DNA from: Bog-473 sp963824195
Lineage (GTDB): Bacteria > Actinomycetota > Acidimicrobiia > Acidimicrobiales > RAAP-2
Assembly (NCBI GenBank): GCA_963824195.1
Contig: CAWGOJ010000027.1
Span: 1-64,000, forward strand
Length of the DNA stretch: 64,000 nt
Direction: 5' to 3'
Below the pieces are notes generated by a model. That model was not told the DNA's origin, made no database searches, and saw only the letters and a program-made list of their open reading frames with translations. A program made the translations under genes and the position numbers. This document shows, piece after piece, positions 16,509-24,779 of this stretch; positions within the stretch are counted from its first letter, which is position 1; every line of letters starts with the position of its first letter.

Positions 16509-19496
16509 TCAGCCCAGGTCGAAGGCCAGCGTGACCAGTTCGAAGGGCCGGAGTTCGAGCTCCACGGTGCCGTCGTGGCTGGCCAGCGGGGACACCACGC
16601 GCTCGAGCAGATCGGTGCGGGCCACCGACACGAAGGGATGGTGAAGCGTCAGGCGCACGTGACCTCGAGAGCCCCACACCTCGCACAAGCGGACCACCAC
16701 GGCATCGGAACGGTCGGCCCACTTGACGGCCTCCACACTCACCCCCGGCCGATCGACGGAGACCACCCGACCGTCACCCTGACCGGCGAGCAGCGAGAGG
16801 GGGAGGTTGAAGTGCTCGGCCTCGGCGATGACCCCGGCATCCCGCAGGTCACCCTCGTGAGGCAGCAGCGCGTAGGCGAAGTGGTGGGAGCCCTGGTCCG
16901 CCTCGGGGTCGGGAAAGCCCGGGGAGCGGAGGAGCGAGAGCCGGATCGTGTGCCCGAAGATGTCGTAGCCGTATTTGGACTCGTTGAGCAGGGCCACCCC
17001 GTAGCCGGGCTCACTCAGATCCGCCCACCGGTGGCCGCACACCTCGAAGCGCGCCTCGTCCCAGCTGGTGTTGACGACGGTCGGCCGTTCGAGATGCCCG
17101 TGCTGGATCTCGTAGGTGGCGCGCGTAGAGCGGATAGAGACCGGGAAGGCCACCTTCAGGAACCGGTGCCGCTCGTGCCACTCCACGTCAGTGTGGAACT
17201 CGAGCCGCTGCGTCCCGGCGTGTAGGCGCATGGTCTGGGTGATTGTCGAGGCCCCGAAGCGTCGGATGAATCGGACCCCGCAGCGAAGCGGACGGCGCTC
17301 GACCACCTCGATCGAGTCCACGGCAACCAGGTCGGTGACCTGGTCGAGATAGGTGCGGTCGACGTCCCAGGCGTCGAATGCGCTCGGTTGATCGTGATGG
17401 AGCTGGAACAGGTTGCCGCGCTCACCGTCGGCCAGCACCTGACGGTCGGCGACGAGATCCCGCACCGAGGTCAGCAGGCCGTCACCGTCCCACTCCACTC
17501 GAAGCAGTCCGTTGTCCAACCAGCCCTCGCCCACAGTCACCTGCTCTCTGCCGCCGAGCGACCCGTCGAGCGGCACCATCGACCAACCGCACGCAGGTGC
17601 CGACACCAGGGCCAGCGAACCGTCGGGCAGTTCGACCACTTCGGTCCGGTCGGTGGACGACGGGTTGAACGCCACCACGCCCCCGGCCCCGTCTCCCAGG
17701 GCTACGACGGTCTGGGCCTCGGTGGTGACCGAGTTAGCGATGGCGAGCACCTCGGCCTGCTCACGGGCGGTGTCCTCGTAGACCCAATGGATGCTGGACC
17801 CGGGAAGGATGTCGTGGAACTGGTGGAGGAGGAGAAGTTTCCAGGCCCGGTCCAGGTCGGGGCGCCGGTCCAGAGACGCCGCCACCGACCACAGCTCGGC
17901 GGCCCGGAGGGCCTCCTCGGCGCGGCGGTTGGCCAGCTTGACCTCGGCATGCGTGGTCAGTGTCGCCCGGTGCGCTTCGAGGTAGAGCTCTCCGACCCAG
18001 ACGGGAAGGTCGTCGGCCGCCTGGCCCAACCGATCGAGGAAACCCGCGACGGTGCCGATCTCCGCACGGGGCAGGCCATCGAGATCGGTCATTCGGCGGA
18101 AGCGCTCGACCATGGTGTGGTTCGGGCCACCCCCGCCGTCGCCGTAGCCGAAGGGGTAGAGGTTGAGTGCGGTGCCATTGGGCCCCAGGCCCCGGTCCTG
18201 ACCAGCGACCACCTCACCGACGGAGAAGTCGCCGTTGTAGGTGTTGGCCGGCGGGAAGTGGGCCAGCAGGCGGCTGCCGTCATGGCCCTCCCACCAGAAG
18301 GATGTGTGCGGAAAGGGGTTGGTGTCGTTCCAGCTCATCTTCTGAGTGATAAACGAGGTGACGCCGGCCTCACGAGCGATCTGGGGCAGTGCGGCCGAGT
18401 AGCCGAAGACGTCCGGAATCCACAGTTCGTGCGTCTCGACCCCGAACTCCTCGGCGAAGAATCGCTTGCCGTACACCAACTGGCGCACCAGGGATTCGCC
18501 CGATGGGACGTTGGTGTCCGGCTCGACCCACATGCCCCCGACCGGCTCCCACCGTTCTGATCGGATCTGTTCCCCGATCTGCTCGAACAGGTCGGGGTAT
18601 CCTTCCTTCATCCACTGGTACTGCACGGCCTGGCTGCACACGAAGTGGTGCTGGGGGTAGCGCTCGAGCAAGCGCAGCTGGTTGGAGAAGGTCCTTGCGC
18701 ATTTGCGCTTGGTCTCGCGCAGCGGCCACAGCCAGGCGCAGTCGATGTGGGCGTGGCCCACCGCCACGACGGTGTTGGCGGAGGACGTGTGCCGGTCGAG
18801 GAGCGGAGCCAGCACGTATCGGGCCGGGACTACACAGGCGGAGACGTTCTCGGGGTCGATGACGTCCCGTACCTTGTCCAGTACCGGAATGATCTCCTCG
18901 GATCGGTCGGGATCGAGTGCGGCCAGTTCGGCCAGGATCCGCATGTCGAGAAGCAGTCCTTCGACGGACCGGTCGACGACCGCCAGCTCAGCTGTCTCGA
19001 GGGTGTAGAGCGGTGCCCCAGAGTAGTCAGGCAGGAGCAAGGGCCAGTCGGCCAGGTGCCACGGCGGAATCGGATTCGCAGCCGCCTCAACGAAGAACTC
19101 GACTGGGTCGTCCCCGTGAGCCTCGCGGGTGAGAACGAGCTCGCGGTGCTCGTGGTGCAGTCCCTGGACGGGCCGGAGCCGGGTGTCCCAGACCTGGCCC
19201 TCTGCCGTGAAGCCAACCATCTGGTCGCCGCCGAGGTGGATGAGGGCCACCACTTCAGCTCCGGCCCACGAGTCTGGGATCGAGCCCCGAAACCGGAACC
19301 ACGTGGTATCCCAGGTACCTCCCCAGGCATCGCCCACTTCGAACGGGCTAAACGATCTCCCGACAGCCTCGATGGCCGGAATTGGTTCGCCGTGCAGGTG
19401 GTGGGCCGACACCTCCAGCGGGGTACGCCGCTCGTAGATCGCAGGGCGGACCACCGTCTTCAAGAACTGCCGGAGCGAGCCGGGATTGTCAGCCAT
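16509..19496 (-). CDS. Alpha-mannosidase, GH38
   Basis: This 995-residue cytoplasmic glycosidase removes alpha-linked mannose. The N-terminal accessory domain precedes the catalytic barrel, whose zinc site is VGHAHIDCAWLWPLRETKRK (His and Asp of HAHID). The nucleophile Asp lies in LWIPDVFGYSAALPQI, and another zinc ligand region is FPFGYGDGGGGPNHTM. The large C-terminal beta-sandwich follows from about residue 600. The ATG at 19496 is preferred over one 39 nt earlier. It is next to an SMP-30 lactonase gene and, across a repeat, to a GH76 enzyme. Confidence 0.93.
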   Translation of the reverse strand: MADNPGSLRQFLKTVVRPAIYERRTPLEVSAHHLHGEPIPAIEAVGRSFSPFEVGDAWGGTWDTTWFRFRGSIPDSWAGAEVVALIHLGGDQMVGFTAEGQVWDTRLRPVQGLHHEHRELVLTREAHGDDPVEFFVEAAANPIPPWHLADWPLLLPDYSGAPLYTLETAELAVVDRSVEGLLLDMRILAELAALDPDRSEEIIPVLDKVRDVIDPENVSACVVPARYVLAPLLDRHTSSANTVVAVGHAHIDCAWLWPLRETKRKCARTFSNQLRLLERYPQHHFVCSQAVQYQWMKEGYPDLFEQIGEQIRSERWEPVGGMWVEPDTNVPSGESLVRQLVYGKRFFAEEFGVETHELWIPDVFGYSAALPQIAREAGVTSFITQKMSWNDTNPFPHTSFWWEGHDGSRLLAHFPPANTYNGDFSVGEVVAGQDRGLGPNGTALNLYPFGYGDGGGGPNHTMVERFRRMTDLDGLPRAEIGTVAGFLDRLGQAADDLPVWVGELYLEAHRATLTTHAEVKLANRRAEEALRAAELWSVAASLDRRPDLDRAWKLLLLHQFHDILPGSSIHWVYEDTAREQAEVLAIANSVTTEAQTVVALGDGAGGVVAFNPSSTDRTEVVELPDGSLALVSAPACGWSMVPLDGSLGGREQVTVGEGWLDNGLLRVEWDGDGLLTSVRDLVADRQVLADGERGNLFQLHHDQPSAFDAWDVDRTYLDQVTDLVAVDSIEVVERRPLRCGVRFIRRFGASTITQTMRLHAGTQRLEFHTDVEWHERHRFLKVAFPVSIRSTRATYEIQHGHLERPTVVNTSWDEARFEVCGHRWADLSEPGYGVALLNESKYGYDIFGHTIRLSLLRSPGFPDPEADQGSHHFAYALLPHEGDLRDAGVIAEAEHFNLPLSLLAGQGDGRVVSVDRPGVSVEAVKWADRSDAVVVRLCEVWGSRGHVRLTLHHPFVSVARTDLLERVVSPLASHDGTVELELRPFELVTLAFDLG

Positions 19497-19628
19497 CGGC
19501 CCAAGTCTGGCAGCCGTGACGGGATCCCACCCCAAGATCGGCCAGAAGGCTATGGGATGCGCGAGAAGAGCTCGGTCGTCTCGCTCTTCGAAGGAGCTCG
19601 TGGTCGTCCGACCACGCTGAGTGTCGAG

Positions 19629-20519
19629 TCAGGGAACCCCGACGCCAGCAAATTCGACGCGCATCGAGACGATTGACGCCAAAGCTTCCGGCGTGCGCGT
19701 GGACTTGTCACGTTGGCCAGCCAAACAGATGAAAAGGGTTCGGCGATCGTCCCCGCCGAGACAGACGGCCAACGGATGCTGCTCGAAATCGAGAGCCCGA
19801 GTGACCATGCCGCCGTTCTCGATGCGAAGGACTCGGCGTCCGAGAGGCTCGGCGACCCAGATTCCGCCGGCGGCATCCGAACAGATTCCATCTGGCGGGG
19901 CCATTGTGACTTCCTTGCTGGCCGGCACGTCTGAGAAGACTCTTCGATCGGAGAGCCGGCCGTCGCCAGCGATCGTGTAGGTCGTGAGGGTGAAGGCACT
20001 CGATTCTGCAACGACAAGCGAGCGACCGTCTTCGCAGATGGTGATCCCGTTGGGCGTCGAAAGTCCGTCGGCGACCGTCTCCACGTTGCCGTCCACGTCG
20101 ACGCCGATCAGAGCAGTCAGGGCATAGGGACCGCCTCCCCACATATCCCAACCGAACTGACTCACGTAAGCGAACCCGCTCGGTGCGATCGCCATGTCAT
20201 TGCATTGCCATGGAGCGAACGGGCTGAGGTCTGCGTAGATATCGCAGTGTCCGTCAAGGATCCGATACAGACAACGACCCTCCATCCCGACCACAATCAT
20301 GGAGCCGTCCCGAAGCCAACCAATCCCTCCGGGTTCTTCCGACGGTCCGAATTGCCAGGCCAGGTCACGGTCTTCCCCGTCTGCCCCGAACGACCAGACT
20401 TTGTGGTCCCACATGTCGGATATCCAGAGACGACCCCGATGCCAGCGTGGGGACTCCGCCAGGTGAAGGTCCGCCGCGAACAGGCTCACATCATCCACCA
20501 CCGGGACTCCACCGTTCAC
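19629..20519 (-). CDS. SMP-30/gluconolactonase-family protein
   Basis: This 296-residue six-bladed beta-propeller is of the SMP-30/LRE type. Signature pieces are LAESPRWHRGRLWISDMWDH at the start, WQCNDMAIAPSGFAYVSQFG (metal ligand Asn), GLSTPNGITICEDGRSLVVA (second Asn ligand) and PPDGICSDAAGGIWVAEP (Asp ligand). Such enzymes open sugar or other lactones using Ca2+ or Zn2+. Start is a GTG. It lies upstream of and in the same direction as the GH38 gene, with about 130 bp between, fitting sugar catabolism, but the substrate is not certain. Confidence 0.88.
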   Translation of the reverse strand: MNGGVPVVDDVSLFAADLHLAESPRWHRGRLWISDMWDHKVWSFGADGEDRDLAWQFGPSEEPGGIGWLRDGSMIVVGMEGRCLYRILDGHCDIYADLSPFAPWQCNDMAIAPSGFAYVSQFGWDMWGGGPYALTALIGVDVDGNVETVADGLSTPNGITICEDGRSLVVAESSAFTLTTYTIAGDGRLSDRRVFSDVPASKEVTMAPPDGICSDAAGGIWVAEPLGRRVLRIENGGMVTRALDFEQHPLAVCLGGDDRRTLFICLAGQRDKSTRTPEALASIVSMRVEFAGVGVP

Positions 20520-20653
20520 GCCGCTTCCGCCACCGCGTATGTGTCACAAGGCCCGAATGCTGCGTCCCGGAGTCGCTGCGGGCCATCGCGGGTCAAGGTC
20601 GAGACCGGCGTCCTCGCCAAATGTCGAGCTTGGATCCAGGCAGCACAAGGACA

Positions 20654-21442
20654 TCAGTGGTTCTTTCGATCGACGAAGGCAGCAGCGGCCTCCATGATCC
20701 CTCCGCCGGTCCCGGCCAAGATCTGAGTCCGGTTCTCGAGGTGCAGCGCCGCCTCCAGGTTGGCCGCGTCGAGATTGGCCCACATGACCTGCTTGGTCAT
20801 CTCCACGCCGAAGGGCGTGTAGCCGCACATCAGCTCCGCGAGCTCCATGGCCCGATCGACGACGAGTCCATCGGGGACGACGTCGGTGACGACACCGAGC
20901 TCGAGTGCCTGAGCGGCGTCTACCTCGCGGGCTGTCAGCATCAACTCGAATGCACGGGCTGCCCCGATCAGGCGGGGAAGCGTGTAGCTGATCCCGATGT
21001 CACAGCCACCGACACCGACCTTGATGAACTGGACACAAAAGCGCGCCGAGGCGGCGGCCACCCGCACGTCGCAGGCAAGGGCGAGGGCGAACCCGCCCCC
21101 GTAGGCGGGTCCGTTGACCGCGGCAATCACCGGCTGGTGCAGGCGCCGCAGCTTGAGCGGCAGCTCGGCAATGCGTTCTTGGGACCGCATACCCGAGCGC
21201 GGTCCGCTGAGCCCCGCTGCGGCGGGCGAGGGCCCGATGGCGGTCAGATCGAGCCCCGAGCAGAACCCGCGCCCGGCGCCAGTGAGGACGACGACTCGTG
21301 ATGAGTTGTCGGCCGCGAGTTCGTCGAGCGCGCCGTGCAGCTCTTCGACCACGTCGAAGGAAAGGGCATTGAGCTTCTCAGGTCGGTTGAGCGTGAGGAG
21401 GGTGATCTCGGGGTGTGGCCGCTGCAAGTCGATCTGAGTCAT
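20654..21442 (-). CDS. Enoyl-CoA hydratase/isomerase family protein
   Basis: This 262-residue crotonase-fold enzyme acts on CoA esters. The oxyanion-hole regions are SGLDL preceded by GAGRGFCSG, and NGPAYGGGFALALACDVRVA. The usual second catalytic Glu is not obvious in the region VGVGGCDIGISYTLPRLIG, where the family often has PDxG, so this is more likely an isomerase or variant hydratase than a classical hydratase. The ATG has TAGGGT 6 nt upstream and an operator-like inverted repeat over the promoter; it shares both with the 44-residue ORF at 22140. Confidence 0.87.
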   Translation of the reverse strand: MTQIDLQRPHPEITLLTLNRPEKLNALSFDVVEELHGALDELAADNSSRVVVLTGAGRGFCSGLDLTAIGPSPAAAGLSGPRSGMRSQERIAELPLKLRRLHQPVIAAVNGPAYGGGFALALACDVRVAAASARFCVQFIKVGVGGCDIGISYTLPRLIGAARAFELMLTAREVDAAQALELGVVTDVVPDGLVVDRAMELAELMCGYTPFGVEMTKQVMWANLDAANLEAALHLENRTQILAGTGGGIMEAAAAFVDRKNH

Positions 21443-21448
21443 GCCCTC

Positions 21449-21471
21449 ACCCTAACGAAAGTCGGTTTTCG
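21449..21471 (-). promoter_or_regulatory. Leaderless promoter with inverted-repeat operator, site A
   Basis: On the minus strand the order is operator, -10, start codon. The operator is CGAAA-N6-TTTCG (21456-21471), the -10 box TAGGGT (21449-21454), then 6 nt and the ATG of the enoyl-CoA hydratase. The same arrangement with a better palindrome is found at site B (22147-22169). A TetR-type repressor bound between -10 and -35 would explain it; the regulator is not identified. Confidence 0.6.
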
Positions 21472-22009
21472 CTGATGGGCTCGGACCACCGGTACGATGA
21501 CCGTGATGGCGAGCAGCGCTCGATCGACAACCGAGTGGGGGGAGCACCAGTGGCGCGCCGTGGCGGCAGCTCGCCATCGACGCCGTGTTGACCACGTGGG
21601 CCGGGCCGCCTTGGGCCAGCATGCGCGGGACGAAGCTGCGCACGCCGTTGACCACGCCACCTAGGCACACGCCGAGAACCCAGTCCCAGTCCCCTGCGCT
21701 GATCTCCCACTGCTTGCCCATAGTCGAGACGCCGGCGTTGTTGCACACGACGTGGACGCCACCGAAGCGCTCAACAGCGACTTGGGCCAGACGCTCGACG
21801 GACGCAGGGTGGCGCACGTCGGTGACCTGGGCGAGGCATTCCACGCCGGCGACACTGAGCTCGACGACAGCCTCGGCCAGCAGCGGCTCGTTCACATCTG
21901 CCAGGACGACGCGCATCCCCTCCGACCCGAAGGTGCCGGCGAGGGCCCGCCCGATGCCAGATGCCGCCCCGGTGACCACGCAGACGCCGCCCGACTCAAG
22001 CTGGGTCAT
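21452..22009 (-). pseudogene. Short-chain dehydrogenase, C-terminally truncated
   Basis: The frame starts MTQLESGGVCVVTGAASGIG, a normal Rossmann glycine motif (TGAASGIG), and continues through NNAG (CNNAGVSTMG) to HVVNTASMAS, the strand carrying the catalytic Ser. The active-site YxxxK and the last ~100 residues are absent; after about 21565 the frame reads unrelated sequence and stops within the TAGGGT promoter box of the next gene. It therefore cannot be an active SDR. Its ATG overlaps the stop of the 44-residue ORF upstream as ATGA. Confidence 0.75.
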
Positions 22010-22140
22010 CGCGAGACCGCCACGCGGAGGTGTTTCAGGCCGCCGACGAAGTTGGACCTCACACCCTGGGGCCCGCGGGCAAAGCGCGCCAGATCCCAAA
22101 GGTCCACCTCGCCGAGCGACGCTGCGGTGGCGTTGGTCAC
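22006..22140 (-). CDS. Short ORF (44 aa) at the head of the truncated SDR operon
   Basis: A GTG at 22138-22140 opens a 44-residue frame that ends exactly in an ATGA overlap with the SDR start. Its composition is plausible for protein (VDLWDLARFARGPQGVRSNF in the middle), and a TAGGGT box with operator sits 6 nt before the GTG. I recognise no family. It could be a genuine small protein or the trimmed start or end of a larger gene. The identical promoter geometry with the enoyl-CoA hydratase is the main argument that it is expressed. Confidence 0.45.
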   Translation of the reverse strand: MTNATAASLGEVDLWDLARFARGPQGVRSNFVGGLKHLRVAVSR

Positions 22141-22146
22141 GCCCCC

Positions 22147-22169
22147 ACCCTATCGAAAACTTGTTTTCG
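22147..22169 (-). promoter_or_regulatory. Leaderless promoter with palindromic operator, site B
   Basis: The palindrome CGAAAACTTGTTTTCG (22154-22169, arms of 7 nt) directly precedes a TAGGGT -10 box (22147-22152), 6 nt and the GTG of the 44-residue ORF. The context CACCCTANCGAAA is shared with site A, 700 bp away, so both promoters are probably controlled by one repressor. Confidence 0.65.
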
Positions 22170-22220
22170 CGTCGAGCGACGGGTGGGGCCCTCGCACGCC
22201 GCCAGGGCGGCCCCGGGCCG

Positions 22221-23100
22221 TCAGTCCTGTCGCGTGGCGGCGGCGATGCGCTCGTTGGTGTCGATCCACTCCTCGACGATGTCGAAGACGACGTCTCGGG
22301 CCGGGCGGACCGAGTGCACCCGCCCGATGATCTGGCCCGCCGGCGAGCCCGAGAGCTCGCGCGAGCGGACCCGCATGAAGCGATGGGCTGCCGGCGCGTA
22401 GAGGATCCCCTGCAAAGGCATGGGAAGGGCGTCGGGGGCGTCGTCGGCGTCCCACGCCTCGGTCCAGTGCGTGCGGATCTGGCGGGCGGGCTTCCCGGTC
22501 ATCGACCGCGAGCGCACGGTGTCGGTGAACCCCGCGGCCAGGAGGTTCTCGACCACCCAGGGCTCGGTGGCCGACTCGGTCACCGTCAGCCAGATGGACC
22601 CCGTCCAGACGCCCTGGGCCCCGAGGGCCATGGCGGCGGCCATCTGGCGGCCCCGCCCGATGCCCCCGGCCGCGAGGACCGGAACGTCGGGCCCGACGGT
22701 GTCGACCACCTCGGGAACCAACACCATGGTCGAGATCTCCCCGCAGTGACCCCCGGCTTCGTTGCCCTGGGCGATGATCACGTCGACGCCGCGCTGGAGG
22801 TTCTTCTCGGCATGGCGGGGCGAGCCACAGAGCGCGCCCACCAGGACGCCCTTGGCGTGGGCGGCGGCGACGGCATAGTCGGGGGGCGGGCCGAGGGCAT
22901 TGACCAGCAGGGAGACCGGGTGGCGCAGAGCGAGCTCGACCTGGGCCGGGCCCTCGGCCTCGACGCCGAGGCCGGCCGCCTTCATCTGACCCTCCGTGCC
23001 TTCGGGCAGCGGTGGGATGTCGTGCTCGGCCAGCACCTTCTCGACGAACTCGCGGTGCTCGGTGGGGATCAGGGCCTGGAGGGCGTCGATGGTGTGCCAA
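22221..23100 (-). pseudogene. Nitronate monooxygenase, N-terminally truncated
   Basis: From about 23100 downward the minus strand encodes the second two-thirds of a nitronate monooxygenase: AQGNEAGGHCGEISTMVLVP, PVLAAGGIGRGRQMAAAMAL, GAQGVWTGSIWLTVTES and a normal C-terminus. The first ~100 residues with the start of the barrel are missing. The open frame continues to 23444, but that part is the antisense of an SDR gene and is not native. The two genes are cut at the same point, about 23085-23115, suggesting one deletion removed both 5' ends. Confidence 0.75.
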
Positions 23101-23663
23101 CCCACCTCGGACGCTTGGAAGACCTCGACACACTGGTGGCGCGGACGGTGGAGACCTTCGGCGGGATTGATGTCCTGGTCAACAACGCCGCCAACGCTCT
23201 CAGCCTGCCCGTGGCCGAGCAGACGCCGGAGGCCTGGGCGAAATCCTTCGAGGTCAATCTGCGTGGCCCCGTGTTTCTCACGCAGAAAGCGCTCCCCCAT
23301 CTGATTGATAGCAGGCACGCCGCCATCCTCAACGTGGTATCGGTCGGCGCGTTCATCTTCTCCCCATACATCTCGATGTACGCCGCCGGAAAGGCAGCCC
23401 TGATGTCCTACACCCGGTCGATGGCGGCTGAGTTCGCTTCGCACGGCATCCGGGTGAACGCGCTGGCGCCGGGTTCAGTTAACACTGATATGACGCGCGC
23501 CAACCCACCCGAACGCCAAGAGGCGATGGCGAGCGCCTGCCTGCAGAAGCGGATCGCGGAGCCCGGGGAGATGATCGGGCCCGCGCTCTTGTTGACCTCG
23601 GATGCGGGCAGCTTCATCACCGGACAGGTGCTCATCGCCGATGGCGGTATGGCCCCTCGCTGA
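23100..23663 (+). pseudogene. Short-chain dehydrogenase, N-terminally truncated
   Basis: The plus strand encodes the later part of an SDR: TFGGIDVLVNNAANALS, a Ser in LNVVSVGAFIF, the catalytic YxxxK as MYAAGKAALMSYTRSMA, GIRVNALAPGSVNTDM and a normal end SFITGQVLIADGGMAP. The N-terminal coenzyme-binding strand and TGxxxGIG motif are missing; upstream DNA belongs to the oppositely oriented nitronate monooxygenase fragment. It is therefore a broken gene, unless a fused start is used. Confidence 0.75.
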
Positions 23664-23740
23664 AGAGAACAGACGATGGCTCCCCGTACCGCCGCCACCA
23701 CTTTGGCCGGGCGAAGCTGTTCTGGCAGCCTCGGGCGAAT

Positions 23741-23800
23741 TCAGGGACTTCTGGAGATCCCACCGACCTTCGGGTGACGAGCAGGTCATTTCTTTGAGGT
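23741..23800 (-). repeat. tRNA-derived repeat, partial copy 2 (tail end only)
   Basis: The segment GGGACTTCTGGAGATCCCAC then CCGACCTTCGGG (23763-23774) matches the far end of the tail of copies 1 and 11, including the following GTCATTTCTTT that copy 11 also shows. The tRNA 3' half is absent. It lies immediately past the 3' end of a TetR fragment. The remaining gap 23664-24094 contains only that fragment. Confidence 0.6.
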
Positions 23801-23992
23801 GCCTCGGTCGGGCTCTGTGGCGGCATGGGTCCGCTCGACGAGGACCGACAGGAGGTCAGCCAGGTCCTCAGCTGCCGTCGACGTCGAGAGCTCCGGCAGG
23901 GGTCGGTTCATTGAGTCGAGCACGTCGAGATAGAGGGCGTCCTTCGTCTTCCAGCGCCGGCACAGCGAGTTGCATGAGATCCCCGATTGCTG
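23786..23992 (-). pseudogene. TetR-family regulator fragment
   Basis: The minus strand reads SCNSLCRRWKTKDALYLDVL and continues with LPELSTSTAAEDLADLL. This is the recognition helix and following helices of a TetR regulator (compare the family pattern ..LYRRWPSKEALxLDAL). The first helix of the HTH is missing and the frame ends after 69 codons inside the repeat copy at 23741-23800. It is a remnant; the intact TetR gene at 24135 is unrelated in detail. Confidence 0.6.
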
Positions 23993-24094
23993 CCGCGCGA
24001 CGTCGGACTACGACCTGGCCAGCGGGCTGGGCGTGCCCAACTGGTCGTTACTGCCAGGCGAGCTGCCCGCTCCCGCCCGCTAAAGAATCCGCTA

Positions 24095-24127
24095 CAGTAT
24101 CCAATACTGATCAGAATGCTATAGGAT
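24095..24127 (+). promoter_or_regulatory. TetR-gene promoter with inverted repeat
   Basis: A perfect inverted repeat CAGTAT-CCA-ATACTG occupies 24095-24109, and TAGGAT (24122-24127) lies 7 nt before the ATG at 24135. The layout suggests autoregulation by the TetR protein of a leaderless transcript that also carries the CoA-transferase. Confidence 0.55.
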
Positions 24128-24134
24128 GGACCAC

Positions 24135-24779
24135 ATGCCACGAGGAATCACGAAACGCCGGCCGATCACCATCACCGCACTGCTCGACGCCGCGATGGAG
24201 CTCTTCGCCGAACAAGGGTTCGGGGCGACCTCCATCCCCGACATCTGCGCCCGGGCTGGGCTCACCAAGGGAGCGTTCTACTCCAACTTCGCCAACAAGG
24301 ACGCACTGTTCCTGGCACTCCTCGATCGCAGCTGGGAACGGCGGGCCGACTGGATCCGCCGGGCCATGTCGGCCACCGACGTGCTGGAGGCAGGAGGGCT
24401 CCGTGAGCGAGATGCCCTCGCCCACCTGGAGGTCGACCGGCAGTGGACGCTCGTCTCCATGGAGTTCTCCCTGCACGCCATCCGTCAACCACAGGTCGCG
24501 GCGCTCCTCGTCGAGCACGAGCTGCGCGTGCGGTCGGAGCTCGCCGTCCTCGTGACAGAGGCGCTGGAGCGAGCGCAACGCCTCCCGACGCTTCCCGTGG
24601 ACCAATTGGCGCGCATGATCGTCGCCGTCACCGAGGGCAGCGACATCCAGGCGCTTACCGACGGAGCGGCCGGCGCAGTCGTCCCTCCCGACCTGGGCCC
24701 CCGAGTCGTGACGGCCTTGCTCTGGCACTTCTCGGTGCCCACCGAAACGCTCATCCCTGACCGAGGTGGTTCCCGATGA
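24135..24779 (+). CDS. TetR-family transcriptional regulator
   Basis: This 214-residue repressor has an N-terminal HTH (ALLDAAMELFAEQGFGATSI, then DICARAGLTKGAFYSNFANK) and an all-helical ligand domain. ATG 24135 is chosen because TAGGAT lies 7 nt upstream; an ATG 9 nt earlier would overlap that box. Its stop overlaps the start of the CoA-transferase as ATGA, so it probably senses a CoA ester or the parent acid and controls that gene. The inverted repeat at 24095-24109 is the likely operator. Confidence 0.9.
   Translation: MPRGITKRRPITITALLDAAMELFAEQGFGATSIPDICARAGLTKGAFYSNFANKDALFLALLDRSWERRADWIRRAMSATDVLEAGGLRERDALAHLEVDRQWTLVSMEFSLHAIRQPQVAALLVEHELRVRSELAVLVTEALERAQRLPTLPVDQLARMIVAVTEGSDIQALTDGAAGAVVPPDLGPRVVTALLWHFSVPTETLIPDRGGSR

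Noticed and set aside
21585..23663. A 692-residue plus-strand protein
   Set aside because: Most of it is antisense to the nitronate monooxygenase fragment; only the last ~185 residues are SDR-like. The frame is open because of high GC.
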